From Euphorbia lathyris (Eukaryota > Streptophyta > Magnoliopsida > Malpighiales > Euphorbiaceae): a stretch of 64,000 bases of DNA. Location of the stretch: positions 15,590,001 through 15,654,000 of the forward strand of contig NC_088917.1 of the NCBI RefSeq assembly GCF_963576675.1, in the 5' to 3' direction. Positions 33,549-44,644 of this stretch are shown piece after piece. Position 1 is the stretch's first letter. Each line of letters opens with the position of its first letter. Under the pieces are notes generated by a model. That model was not told where the DNA came from, searched no databases, and was given only the letters and a program-made list of their open reading frames with translations. The position numbers were made by a program, and so were the translations under genes.

Positions 33549-36127
33549 ATGGCAAAAGATTCTCAGAACGTCTCCGGTGCCGGTTACACCCATAATCGCT
33601 CCGATGAAAGCCCTCAAATCCCTGCTCAGCAGGAACACCATGAGACTCCCACCAAGTCTTAAGAACCAAGTCAGCGTGACAATTCAAAGGTCACTACCCC
33701 AAGGACAAAAACCCAAGCTGACCAAGCCGCCTCTTCGAAAGGAAAACAACAGAAGGATAAGGCAAAGAAGCCCGTAGAACGCACCTACTCTACGGTTTAC
33801 GAAAGTGTGAGGGGATATAAGGTTGACCACTCTAGATGGTTTTCAAAGGGTTTTGTGGAAGCTGAGCAACCCTTTTGTGAGTGGATCAAAAACAACGGCT
33901 GGACAGAGCTGTTCTCAGTTCGCGACGCTACCTATCCAGAGTTAGTTAAGGAATTCTATGCGGACCTAAAAGTTGCGGATGATAATCGGGACTACATGGT
34001 CACCCAGGTTCGAGGGAAGGATATCTTCATCAACCCCGCTTATCTTGCCTCACTACTCAAGCTGAAAAACGAAGGAGACCAAGATAAAACCAACTACTCC
34101 ATTGAATTCTGTAAACCTCCTGGTCATGTAGGAGAAATTTCGAGTACCTCTATGGGTCGGAATCAGAAGATGGCCAACTACATACTGCCCAATTTCATCT
34201 TCCCCAAGATCAACTACACCAACTCAGCGACAAACTTTGAGTAGTGCTTCATCTGGCACATGCTGACCTACACGCCGATAAACATGCATGTCTTCATAAT
34301 CGGTGGGTTTCAAAGAAGCACTGGAACCCTTAGGTTAGGCTCCATAATTACCAGAATCCTCAAAGACCACAAGGTGAGCTTAGTTGAGGAAATCCACACT
34401 ATAGGCACAGAGATAACTGCAGCTGCACTATTTGGTCTATTCTACGATCAACCCATTGTGCCTAAGAAAGGGAAAGCAGCCGCTGTCCAGGAAACTGAGG
34501 GGATGGTGACTCGAAAGGGAAGGACGGAAAGAAAGAGGAAAGCTGTTCAAAGCACCTCTAAAGAAGCTGTTTCTCCACCAAAGAACCTTAAATTTGTATC
34601 TAGAGGAACTAAGCCTCAAACTCAACAAGGTCAGGATGGACCTAGGTCAGCTGAGAAAAGACCAAGGCAAGCTGAGCCTAAGGTAGAAGAAAAAGAGGAT
34701 ATTGATGAGCAACCATTAAGAAAGAAGAAGAAGATCTCTTCTGAATTAAGTCCTATCGATGCTCTCCCAACTGACGTCGTCATTCCTCCTAACTCACATT
34801 ATGTACGGAGTCAAGACAGTGACACTGAACAACAGTCAGATGAAGAGGAAGAACAAGACCAATTGGGTGGTCAGTTTGAAGAAGAAGAAGAACTAGGTGG
34901 TCAGGTTGACACTAAGGAGACAGCTGATGATGAGCAATATAAACCAACCAACACTGAGCTGGTTGATGAAGAAGACGATGAGCCAACGGCAAATCATCCC
35001 ATTGTTCAAAGGGAAACTTCACCTACTGACTCTATTGAGTCCATTCCTGCTGACCCTACTCCTCCAAAGATAAAGAGACTAAGAAGACTTAAGAAGAAGG
35101 CATATCGATCCCCCGTCATTGACCTCATGGGTGACTCACCTCTGAGGGATGAGATCACTGAACTAACAGATATACACCTTAAGTTCTTCTCTAACCCTAT
35201 TGAGTCTCTACCAGAGTAACAGGAAAAGCAAGCCTCTATTTCTCAGCCTAAGGAACATGCCGACTTAATTGCTTCCCTATGCCAAGATGATGCCGAGTAA
35301 GTTCTCGAAGATCCTGCTCCTCAACATGTTGAGCAAGCTAAGGAAATGCCTGCTCAGGTCAGTACTGGACTTCCTCAGCTTCCCAAATCCAGTCAGCTTC
35401 AGCCTGACTCTAAGCAAGTAACACATTCTGCTGATCATCCTCTTCCACAAATCCAAATGCAAAATCTACTCCAGTCAGCTTCCACTGGCAATCTTAACTC
35501 AAGACCAGCTGCTGATCATGCTGGCACTTCTAATGTTGAGCAGAACCAAACACCGCCTCCATTCGGTTCTACTCCTCTTCCATCATCTGGGCCAACAAAT
35601 GATGAATCCTTCAGTTATCTTACTGCCTCTGAGTCTGGTCGAAGAATCATGGACTCAGCTCAAGCCCTTCTCCAGGACCTTCATCAAACAAACGCCGATG
35701 CCACTAGGTCTATTAATGTTGAGCCCACTCAGCTTTCGTCTGTCACTCAGCTTCTTACCGAGATCAAAGGTCTTAAGGATCTTCTGAGTGTCATGACTTC
35801 ATTACAATCTCAACAGCCCAGGCAGGACTCAATAACGAACTTGGCCGAACTCCAGCTGACCATGGTTAATCACATGAACTCTCTATAGGTTCAACTTCAT
35901 CATTTATCAGCTGCGAACACAATGTATGCAACTTCTGCCGAAGTTCATCAACTCTTCAACCAGCTTCACACTGAGCAAGAGAAAACCAATCACCAACTCT
36001 CTTCCTCCTCCCAATGCTCCATTGAGCAAATTAGTGAGGCTGTCCGTCTGCTAAACTTAAGCAAGGAAGAGATGGAAACTGACCAGCTCAAAACGAACGA
36101 AATCCTGAAGTACTCTAGAGTTACTTT
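33549..36127 (+). pseudogene. A1 envelope-position ORF, one frame with five stops
   Basis: One reading frame runs from ATG 33549 to the A2 LTR at 36128, about 860 codons, broken only by stops at 33660, 34242, 35217, 35298 and 35886. The 33660 stop is a probable CAA to TAA change. Its first third has a compact domain (GYKVDHSRWFSKGFVEAEQP; VRDATYPELVKEFYADLKV; QVRGKDIFINPAYLASLL) resembling the putative plant transposon protein domain seen in retroelement extra ORFs. The middle is charged (RKKKKI, long Glu/Asp runs). The end is Ser/Gln/Thr-rich with helices. I see no signal peptide or convincing membrane segment, so a true envelope role is not supported. It lies downstream of pol, in the place where Sireviruses carry an extra gene. 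Confidence 0.7.
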
Positions 36128-37464
36128 TGTTGAAACACCTTTCCACATGATTTTGATTTGACAAAATTATTTAAGTAATTGATAAAAATATTCTAATACA
36201 TTAAATTTAAATGCTTTGATTTATTTATACTAATGTGTTTGTTCAATGTTGAGTTTATTGATTTATAAGACATTAAGATATAAAGTCTAAAAGCCCATAA
36301 GTGGAAGTCAAGCCCAAGTCAACACATCAAGACATCACGGCCCAAGATTTCAAAACACGGTCGTTTTGTACAAAGCACAAGCTCAGCATGAAGAAGGATC
36401 GAGAAGCCTTCTCTCAATTGCTTCAAGATGAAGCTGCTGAGTGTATCGACAAGAAGTATAAGACAGCGGCAGACAAGAACCAACTTCTAGTCAAAGTATT
36501 TCTACTTTGGGTAAAGTTCAGAAGGCGCAGGAAGTTGTTTGGAAGACTTTGCCAAATATGTCGAAACATTCTGTTTACCGGACGAAAAGCTGCCGAGCTC
36601 TGCCATGGACAGAAGATGCAAGAATCTCATTGGCCAACGACACTGAGCACGTACTGAGTGACAATGACAGGAAGCCGTTTCCCTCCCACGGTTATTTCGA
36701 AATTCGAAATTACTGGTGCCTCAAGTGTCACTATATAAAGGCCTCTCATTTTCTTTATTCGATGCAGATCTTCAATCAGTCAAAATACTGTTCAAATTCA
36801 TACTTGAAGTTCTATGAGGAAAGCAAAGCAAAAACCTTACACCAATTTCCAATTATTGTGTAAAAGTCTAGAGTGATTTTCAATCATCTAAAGTGTCTTA
36901 GCAATTGTTGTTTAGGACAAACACTTTATCATTTCTAGAAGAATAGAAAGGAGAGGCTGAGTACTCGGTTATAGTACTCAGCGGTAGATATAGGAGTGAG
37001 TAGAGGTATAGAGGAAGGTACTCTTGTATACTCAGCTTCTATTGTAAAAGGTTTTGTGCTCTACCTTTAAAGAGCTCAGTAGAGAATTCAAAAAGCTCGG
37101 ACGAGTTTCGGGGACTGGACGTAGGCGGAGAGACCGAACCAGGATATGTCTGCTGAGTAACATATTTCTAACCCTTAAACTCCTTTATATATTGCTTGCT
37201 ATAAAACTGACTAAGTAACGAACTCACGCTGAGTTGAGTGCACTAAGAAGCTGAGTTCAGGAATAGACTCTAAGTGCTATCTCCTGACTTAAGGAAAGAA
37301 ATAGACTTAGTCACAAGTTGACTAAGCTTGTGCCTTAAAATTACTTAGCGCCGCTGTGTAAACCTTTTCTTAAGAAAAGAACTCAGCCTAAACGGACAAA
37401 ATTTTAAATAGTTCCTATCCCCCCCCCCTTGGAACTAAACTTGTCACGTTATAAGGGACCAACA
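36128..37464 (+). repeat. A2 5' LTR (1337 bp)
   Basis: TGTTGAAAC to CCAACA. The TATA box is at 36732-36739. The primer site TGGTATCAGAGC starts at 37467. It differs from the A1 LTR at scattered single bases and one base of length in the poly-C run. Confidence 0.92.
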
Positions 37465-37526
37465 AGTGGTATCAGAGCTTAAAAGCTCACTGAGCAAGAT
37501 ATAACTATCTTGAGCTGATCCCCACA

Positions 37527-39270
37527 ATGGCTGAGAACAGCACTCGTTTCCTCCCAGGAAATCAGACAACTCAGATTTTACCTGAGGGACTGTCCATTAC
37601 TCGGCCTCCTCTGTTCTTCGGGTCTAACTATACCTTTTGGAAGAACATAATGAAAAATTTCATTTAGGCAACAAATATGAGTGCATGGCTTTCCATAGTC
37701 CAAGGCCCATTTGTTTCTGTTGAAACTATTGACGGCCAAACGGTTGTTAAAGCTGAGACTAAATGGACAGAAGATGATCTCAAGAAGCTACAAAATCATG
37801 CTTCGACTATAAACATGCTTCACTGTGCGTTAGATGCTGCAGAGTACAACAAAATTTCAGGTTGTGAGTTAGCACAGGGGATCTGGAAGAAGCTGGAGGT
37901 CACCTACGAAGGAACCAACAAAGTTAAGGAGTCCAAGGTGAACCAGCATATGAGGTTGTACGAGCTCTTTGAAATGAATAATGATGAAGGAATCTCTGAC
38001 ATGAACTCAAGATTCACAAACATAATCAACGAGCTCAAGAGACTTGGCAAGATCTTTAATGAGGAAGAGCAAGTCAAGAAGATACTGAGGAGTCTTCCTA
38101 AAAGCTGGCGAGCCAAGAAAACTGCTGTTGAGGAAGCTCAAGACTTAACCACCTACAAGTATGATGAACTCATTGGCTCGTTGCTGACCCATGAGATCTC
38201 AATGAAGAATTTCGAGGTGAAGGAGAAGTCTAAAGACAAGAAGCAAAAGTCTCTTGTCATGAAAGCTGACTCCACTGATGGGAGTTCAACAGACGATGAA
38301 GAAATGGCAATATTCACTAGAAAGATGAAAAGGCTGTTCAGAAAGAATGATAAATATTCTAAGAAGCCGTATAAGAAGTTTGATAAGTACAAAGCTGAGT
38401 CAAGTGACAGCAAGTACAAGAAGGACAACTCAAAGCCCATTACATGCTTTGAATGTCATCAAACTGGCCATATCAAATCAAGCTGTCCTACCTTAAGGAA
38501 GGAAAGGAAGAATGGCAAGAAGGCAATGGTGGCAACCTGGAGTGATAGTGATGAGTCATCATCATCAGAAGCTGATGCCACTGAGTCAGCAAAGATCTGC
38601 TTCATGGCAGATGAGCTTGCTGAGCCTTGTGTTTCTGAGCATGCTGACCCCTCCATTGCATCTGACGATGAGGAACACTCAACTGAGGTAATATCACTAC
38701 CCTTGCTCAGAAATGAAATGGTTAATGCCCTGAGTGACCTCTACACACTTGTCAAAAAGTGTAACAAAAAGGTTAGAGCACTCAGCAGGCGATGTGACGA
38801 GATTGAGGAGGTCAAGCTGAGTGACCTTCGATATCTTCTCCAAGACAACTCAACTTTGCATAGTAATGTAGAAATTATGCAAAAGTTTGTCTCTGAGGTC
38901 CAATCAGATTCTAAGCAACTGAAGAAGGATGTCACATCTATTCAGAACCAACTTAAGGTTCCGAATAAAAGAAATATTCCTCTGAACACTCAGTACCGAA
39001 GTACTAGTCAGTAGAGATGGAATCCTCAGCGGAATGTTTAATGTGACATTTGTGGGAAGAAAGGACACACCACAAAGGTGTGCTGGCATGCTCAGCACTG
39101 GGGTGCTGACCAGTCAGTGAGATATCCTAAACGGTAGGCCAGCTGCGACTTCTGTGGGAAGAATGGACACTCTGTCCAAGTATGTCATCATAAAATGAAA
39201 TATGATGATTTACCTGTTGCACCTAACAAACAAGGACCCAAAAAGAATTGGGTACCTAAAAGCAACTAGC
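37527..39270 (+). pseudogene. gag: A2 Gag with nonsense changes
   Basis: Same start (MAENSTRFLPGN) and order as A1 Gag. A TAG at 37665-37667 replaces the CAG of A1. Later stops fall within the second knuckle region (about 39013, 39040 and 39136). From 37677 to 39014 the frame is open. The third knuckle, lost by frameshift in A1, is readable here as CDFCGKNGHSVQVCHHK, so the two copies complement each other as references for the family's intact domain layout. Confidence 0.85.
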
Positions 39271-40561
39271 TATATTGCAGGTAAGCCTGAGGTGTGCTGA
39301 GAAGTCAAAGATGTGGTACTTTGACAGCGCATGCTCGAGGCATATGACTGGTGATGAAACTCAATTCATCACATTTGTGCATAAACGAGGAGGAAGTGTA
39401 AGTTTTGGAGACAACAAAAAGGGTAAGATAGTAGGGTCAGGAACCGTTGGTGGTAATCCTACTATTGAGTCAGTCTCCCTAGTCAGCGGACTCAAATATA
39501 ACTTACTCAGTGTAGCTCAGCTATGTGACAATGGGAGAAAAGTTATATTTGATAACACTGGATGTAAAATATTCGAGGGTAAAAGAAATGAGTTGATTTT
39601 AACTGCCCCTCGTATTGATAATGTCTTTATGCTGAACTTAGAAAAGAAGTTTTCAAAAACTGTATGCTTAGTGTCAAAGGAAGAAAATTCCTGGCTATGG
39701 CACAGGAGACTTGGTCATGTAAGCATGGACCTCCTGGCCAAACTAGCAAGAAAGCAATTAGTTGAGGGACTGCCAGAACTTAAGTTTGAAAAAGATCAAC
39801 TATGCCACGCTTGTCAAGCTGGAAAACAAACCAAACAATCTTTTCATAGTAAAAACATTGTCTCAACTAAGCGTCCATTAGAGTTACTACACTTGGATCT
39901 CTTTGGTCTAGTCCAGCCGCTGAGCTTGGGTGGTAGAAGATTTTCCTTGGTCATTGTAGATGACTTTTCTCGGTACACTTGGATCATCTTGCTGAGTAGC
40001 AAGTATGAAACCTTTGAGACGTTTTCAACTTTAGTAAGAAAACTTGAAAATGATAAAGACCTTAAGTTAGCTCACATCCGAAGTGATAATGGTGGAGAAT
40101 TCAAGAACCAACAGTTTGTTGAATTCTGTGAAGCCAACGACATTGACCATAATTTTTCTGCTCCTAGAACGCCTCAACAAAATGGGGTTGTTGAAAGGAA
40201 AAACAGAACCTTGGTTGAAATAGCCAGGACAATGCTGAGTGAGCATAGGCTTCCAAAGTACTTTTGGGGAGAAGCTGTCAACACAGCGTGCTACATACTT
40301 AATAGGGCTCTAGTTAGACCCATATTAAAGAAGACTCCCTACGAACTTTGGAAAGGACGAAAGCCCAACATTTGATACTTTCGTGCCTTTGGTTGTAAAT
40401 GTTTTATTCTAAATACCATAGACAGCCTAGCTAAGTTTGACTCAAAAGCTGATGAAGCTATCTTTTTAGGCTACTCAACAAACAGCAAAGCATACAGAGT
40501 TTTCAATAAATGAACTCAGGTCTTAGAAGAGTCAGTACACGTTGAGTTCGATGAAACTAAC
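39271..40561 (+). pseudogene. pol: A2 Pol, protease and integrase only
   Basis: A 366-codon open frame covers protease (WYFDSACSRHMTGD), GAG-pre-integrase (HRRLGHVSMDLLAKLA) and integrase core (VDDFSRYTWI; RSDNGGEFK; PQQNGVVERKNRT). A TGA at about 40375 and another near 40511 follow. The sequence ends inside the integrase C-terminal region at FDETN, where D begins. Codons that are stops in A1 (about 18990 and 19479) are sense here. Confidence 0.88.
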
Positions 40562-42380
40562 TGATGGTGTGTCACATAGTAATGTTCTTTTTAACGATGA
40601 AATGTATATCACGATGATTGCGCTATGACTATGGATATGGTCTTTCTAAGTGCTTTGTATCTACTAGATGTTACTACGTAGGGGCAAGTGTACCCCGTCG
40701 TATCAAGTAATAATCTGGTTAAGACCGGGTATCGAATCCATGGGATTTATAACTGCAAGTATTAAACGACTCGGCTTTATACGTTATTTAAGCGGTGAAT
40801 ACTTTGAGGTTGGTATGAGACACAACTACAAACTACTCCTAACTACGTGTGAGGCGAATTTATATAACGAAACTCTATGGAGTGATATGAATGCGATAAG
40901 TTATAACTATGACAAATAATGACTTCTAATGTTTATACGGTTGATGGTTTGCTCGTGCAAAGACGACTACGTGTAGAGAAACCGACCCGTGAAGTACTTA
41001 GACTACGTGGTTCCTAGTCAAGGCGTGTCTAATGCTTGGGACCAGAAATTAGGGCCCGTAAGTTCCGTGGTTTGTCAATTCCTACGGTTTCCGGTTTGTC
41101 ACTTCCGGTAAGGCAACACCTATATGAATCCCTAAAAATAGCCCGAATGGACTCAGTAGTCGTGTTCTCCTACACAACAATCAATTATAAATATCAAAAC
41201 AAGTAACAAACATCAACACATATATAGAAAAGAAGATTATGAATCATAAATTATAAATATGGAAAGTGTAAATATGGATTACAAACAAGCCTAGTACATA
41301 GGATGAGATCAAGCTAATTAGCAAGTGTAAAGGGAAGAATCCACCCTCGGAACTAGCTAACCGGACTCAAAAGCAGTCTCTAAGGACTTGAATGGTGGAG
41401 CTCTCGAGCTTGGTGTGCGGAGATGGAGCGGGACTTTGATGAAATGTCGGGAGCAACGGACAAGCTCTCGAGATGGAAGAGTTTAGTTACACAAAGCCTA
41501 AAAACAAATATAAACTACAACAATCAAAACAAGTATAGTTTTTGCTCTCTCTAATATATGGTATATCAAATGAGTGATAGACACTCTTATTTATAGATCA
41601 AGCTAGGGGCAAGATTGTAATTCCACAAGGTGCAAGCATGGAAGAACATTATTTTGTGCAGAAAACCCATGATACGCCCCGTGTATGGTGGTGTACGCCC
41701 TGCGTGTATGCCCATTCCATCAGAAATCTCCTGTATGTGGACCAATTCGGATCTTGTTGTCTCAAACACGCCCCGCGTTGACTGGGATACGCCTCGCGTG
41801 TTTGAGTCTCTGAGATTTTATTGCTTGAATTGAGCCTTTTACGCCGCGCGTAGCTTGAGGCACGCCCTGCGTAAATGAGTCTCTGAACTTTTTGTATTGA
41901 CGAACTCCCTTACACGCCCCGCGTGTAAGGTGGTATGCCTCGCGTATGGATCGTTGAATCAGGAGACAATACAGTCTGACTTTCAGGATTAGGCAATTAT
42001 TTCTGACATATGTTTATACGCCTCGCGTAAGTTGGCGTACGCCTCACGTATGCTGACTAGATTTCGCATGGTGTTTGTGGATAGGGCAATCATTTCTTAC
42101 TTGATGTTTCACGTCCTGCGTATGGGATGATACGCCCCGCGTATTGGCATGAATTTTGCTTCTTCCTTGTACCTGAAATACAATTCTTGAGAGCCGAGTT
42201 AGCTTGACGTTTTTATTTCCTAAATATATCAAAAACAAGGGAATTTATCCGAAAATACGGAATTTATTATTATTTCGTTATTTTATTCAAAACACTCTAT
42301 TTTTTCAATTAAACTTATTTATTTCTTCTAAAATTAACCCGTAAATCACGCTAAAAGATAGGGGTAAAATACCCCTATCA
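40562..42380 (-). repeat. Element D 3' LTR (1819 bp)
   Basis: TG...CA ends on the minus strand (TGATAGGGG to CACCATCA). A minus-strand TATA box, TATAAATA, lies at 41595-41588. The block 41671-42145 holds paired GC-rich palindromic motifs. Its left edge abuts A2 sequence exactly where A1 continues without interruption (after about 19773), which fixes the boundary. Confidence 0.7.
41671..42145. repeat. Six pairs of near-palindromic TACGCC-CGCGTA motifs
   Basis: Motifs of the form TACGCCCCGCGTA or variants occur as close pairs (about 8-12 bp apart), and the pairs recur every 70-110 bp: near 41673/41694, 41767/41787, 41840/41861, 41908/41934, 42015/42037 and 42110/42131. The fourth contains a perfect 10-bp stem, CCTTACACGC with GCGTGTAAGG. 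Sequence between pairs is unrelated and AT-richer. Confidence 0.85.
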
Positions 42381-43846
42381 AACCTCCTCGGACTTTAAAG
42401 TTTTACTTGTCCTCAAGTAAAAGAAATCGAAAGACAAGGGATTGAGATTATTAAGAAACAAACCGACGGTTGGTTTTACCAAGTGCGTGATTTCAAAGTT
42501 AAAGTTTTATGCAAAGTTTTCGGCGAGTACCTACGCAAACAATCGAGCAACCAAAACTTGTTTGAAACCTCCATAATTAAAATTAATAGGCAATAATAAC
42601 GGGGGTTGATTATCTTTTGAGAACCCGATAGTACCTCACCAAGGGATTTCACTCTTACGCTCAAACTTTGGTGGGTCGGTGTTTTAGCACTCTTCTTTGC
42701 ACTTACCCGAGATCACTTTTGATTTTGCATTTTCATCCGGGTTTTTCCTCCTAAGTTATAGTTTAGACAATATTAAAAATGAACCCGGTGGGGGGTTGTA
42801 ATGTGGGTGGCTTTTTAGTGGTTAATTTTTGGAAGCTCGAGTTTAAATACCATTTTGGTGATCGCACCGTATTTTTATTTTGGCCTTAGCGAGTTCATAA
42901 GATATACTCGAAATTGCTCGGGTGGAGCTTGAGAATGCCTTTTTCTCTTTATTGTATTTTTTTCTTTTCTTTTTGTTTTGAGAGCGGCACAAAAACGATT
43001 TTGAGGGTTTAAGGTGTTTGCTTAGTAAGGCCTTGACTTATTTCGGGTGCAAATTGATTTCGTTGGTATTTAAACAAGAGGAAGAAGAGGGTTAATTGTT
43101 AAAAGGGTGTTAACAAGAAAAGTCGGTTAGTAGGCTCGAGGGGGTCTCCTAGCGGTTGATAAAAACGAGAAAAATAAATTAAGAAAAGAATTAGACTAAG
43201 TGGGTTCGTTTTATCATCTATTGCCATTTTAACCAAAATAGGTGTACTTAATCCGGTATTAGATGCAAACTCTATGACTCGAGTGAAGTCAAAGCTCTCG
43301 AAGAATTGTGAAAGAAATAGAGTTCTTGTACGAACTCCTTTAGGCTCAAAAATACCTCGAAAAAATTCGGGTTTAAATTGTGTACTATCGAATTGTCGCT
43401 AAATTTTCAAACATCCCGTCTTTATTGCCTTTTTAAGTTTCATTATGGAGATGACATGTGGGTTAGGACTCAATGCTTTTTGTTTAGTATCACCTAGTCT
43501 TTACATAAATTCTACAACTTCAAAATTAAGACTAAAATTTCTTATTAAAACCGATCCTTTGTGCTCCGACGGTATTTACATTTAAGGATAAATAACTGAA
43601 CATTTAGATTAGTTCCGAGGGAGGTTAGTGTGTCAGGAGAAATTTTACGAATTGATAAATTAGTTTAATTATTTTTATGTTTGTTTGATTTTTTTTTTGT
43701 TAGTGCAAAACAAACTGAAAGTGCGGGGTTGCACGACCCTCCGCGTTATTAAAATGACGTCTATTCCAAGGACGTCGCAAAAGAAAAACAAAAACAAAAA
43801 CAAAAACAAAGGGTGAATTAAAAGTGAGACCCTTGGGAGTCAGATG

Positions 43847-44028
43847 CTACGCGAGGCGTGCCCAAAGGGGCGCCTCGCGTAGACGGTGTGTTTTATGTTA
43901 TTTTTGGGCAGAGACTCAAATACGCGGGGCACATGAAGCGGGGCGCCCTGCGTGTTTGAGTTTCTGAGTATTTTTGTGCAAGAAAATAAAGGGCACGCTG
44001 GGCGTACCAAGGGGTACGCCCTACGTGA
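43847..44028. repeat. Three GC-rich hairpins of the same motif in the body of element D
   Basis: 43847-43882 has a perfect 12-bp stem (CTACGCGAGGCG with CGCCTCGCGTAG). 43918-43957 is a looser pair. 43994-44028 has a 15-bp stem with one mismatch (CACGCTGGGCGTACC with GGTACGCCCTACGTG). They use the same word family as the LTR pairs. Confidence 0.85.
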
Positions 44029-44100
44029 GTGTTATGGAATGTTCAAAAATAACCATGAAAAGAAACCGACTAAACACGAAACATAAAGAAAGTTAATATA

Positions 44101-44581
44101 TGATAACATAGAGATAATATCCCAAGGACTAAAAGGGATATTCACCTAGAGAACGCCGCGCGTTAATCCCCAAAAGAGAGCCGGCAGGCGAATCTCAACG
44201 GTTCTGCTCAGGGAGATCCGCTGGCGGACCTATGAGGCGGATCTCTTCATTCACCCGATTCGCCACTATAACGGCTGGACGCCGACTCAGCCATAAAGAT
44301 CATTAATGAGTTATCAATTAGCTAACCGCCAAGTTAAAGATAACTTGTAACCGCCAATGGAGCATTAATGGAGGCTTTCTAGTTACCTGAAGGTTACTAT
44401 TTTCTAGCTATATATAGCCCGATTCCCTAGGCTATCGAGGTACACATTCTCACAACCTTTGTCAATTCAGTTTGTTTCCTTGATTCACCTTACTGACTTT
44501 GGCATCGGAGCTTCCCCCCATCGAACCCAATGACGCCCCCACAGGGATGGACGTTGATCAGAATTTCCCTACCTATTATCA
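44101..44581 (+). repeat. G2 5' LTR (481 bp)
   Basis: TGATAACATAGAG to TATTATCA. TATA box TATATATA at 44408-44415. The primer site TTGGTGCGGTGAACGTGG follows from 44583, the same type as G1. Confidence 0.92.
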
Positions 44582-44644
44582 ATTGGTGCGGTGAACGTGG
44601 AATCCTTAATCAAACAAAGGGTTTTTCGTTCACATTAAGAAACT

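Larger units (their letters stand above)
15338..36127 (+). mobile_element. Copia A1: Sirevirus-like element with envelope-position ORF, split by gypsy G1
   Basis: The element starts with TGTTGAAAC at 15338 and has a 1338-bp LTR, methionine-tRNA primer site, gag with two or more zinc knuckles, copia-order pol and an extra long ORF after pol. Long LTRs, extra Cx2Cx4Hx4C-type knuckles in gag and an ORF in the envelope position are known traits of Sireviruses. G1 occupies 22012-33449 inside it. Its envelope-position ORF is cut at 36128 by the LTR of copy A2, so the 3' end and 3' LTR of A1 are not in view. Confidence 0.8.
36128..40561 (+). mobile_element. Copia A2: second Sirevirus-like copy, truncated
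   Basis: It begins with a full LTR (36128-37464), primer site, gag and the first half of pol, then stops at 40561 where element D begins. It is very similar to A1 throughout. The DNA just before its LTR continues the A1 envelope-position frame without a polypurine tract, which suggests A2 inserted into A1, not that this LTR is the 3' LTR of A1. Its 3' half would lie beyond D and G2, outside the window. Confidence 0.85.
40562..44100 (-). mobile_element. Element D: minus-strand gypsy-type element, 3' LTR and 3' region only
   Basis: Read on the minus strand, the internal part ends CTTGAGGACAAGTAAA, then a purine-rich CCGAGGAGGTT, then TGATAGGGG at 42380, the start of an LTR that ends ACACACCATCA at 40562. 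The words GAGGACAAG and a G-rich stretch just before the LTR are common at the 3' end of plant gypsy elements (recalled). No pol domain is reached before G2 cuts it at 44101. Assignment to the Athila or Tat side is not possible here. Confidence 0.6.

Noticed and set aside
33549..36127. Calling the extra ORF a retroviral envelope
   Set aside because: No signal peptide, no convincing membrane segment and no glycoprotein-like Cys pattern; only its position matches.
36128..37464. Reading this LTR as the 3' LTR of A1
   Set aside because: No polypurine tract precedes it, the extra ORF runs straight into it, and a primer site and gag follow it directly. The recombination alternative is kept as a refuting outcome in the findings.
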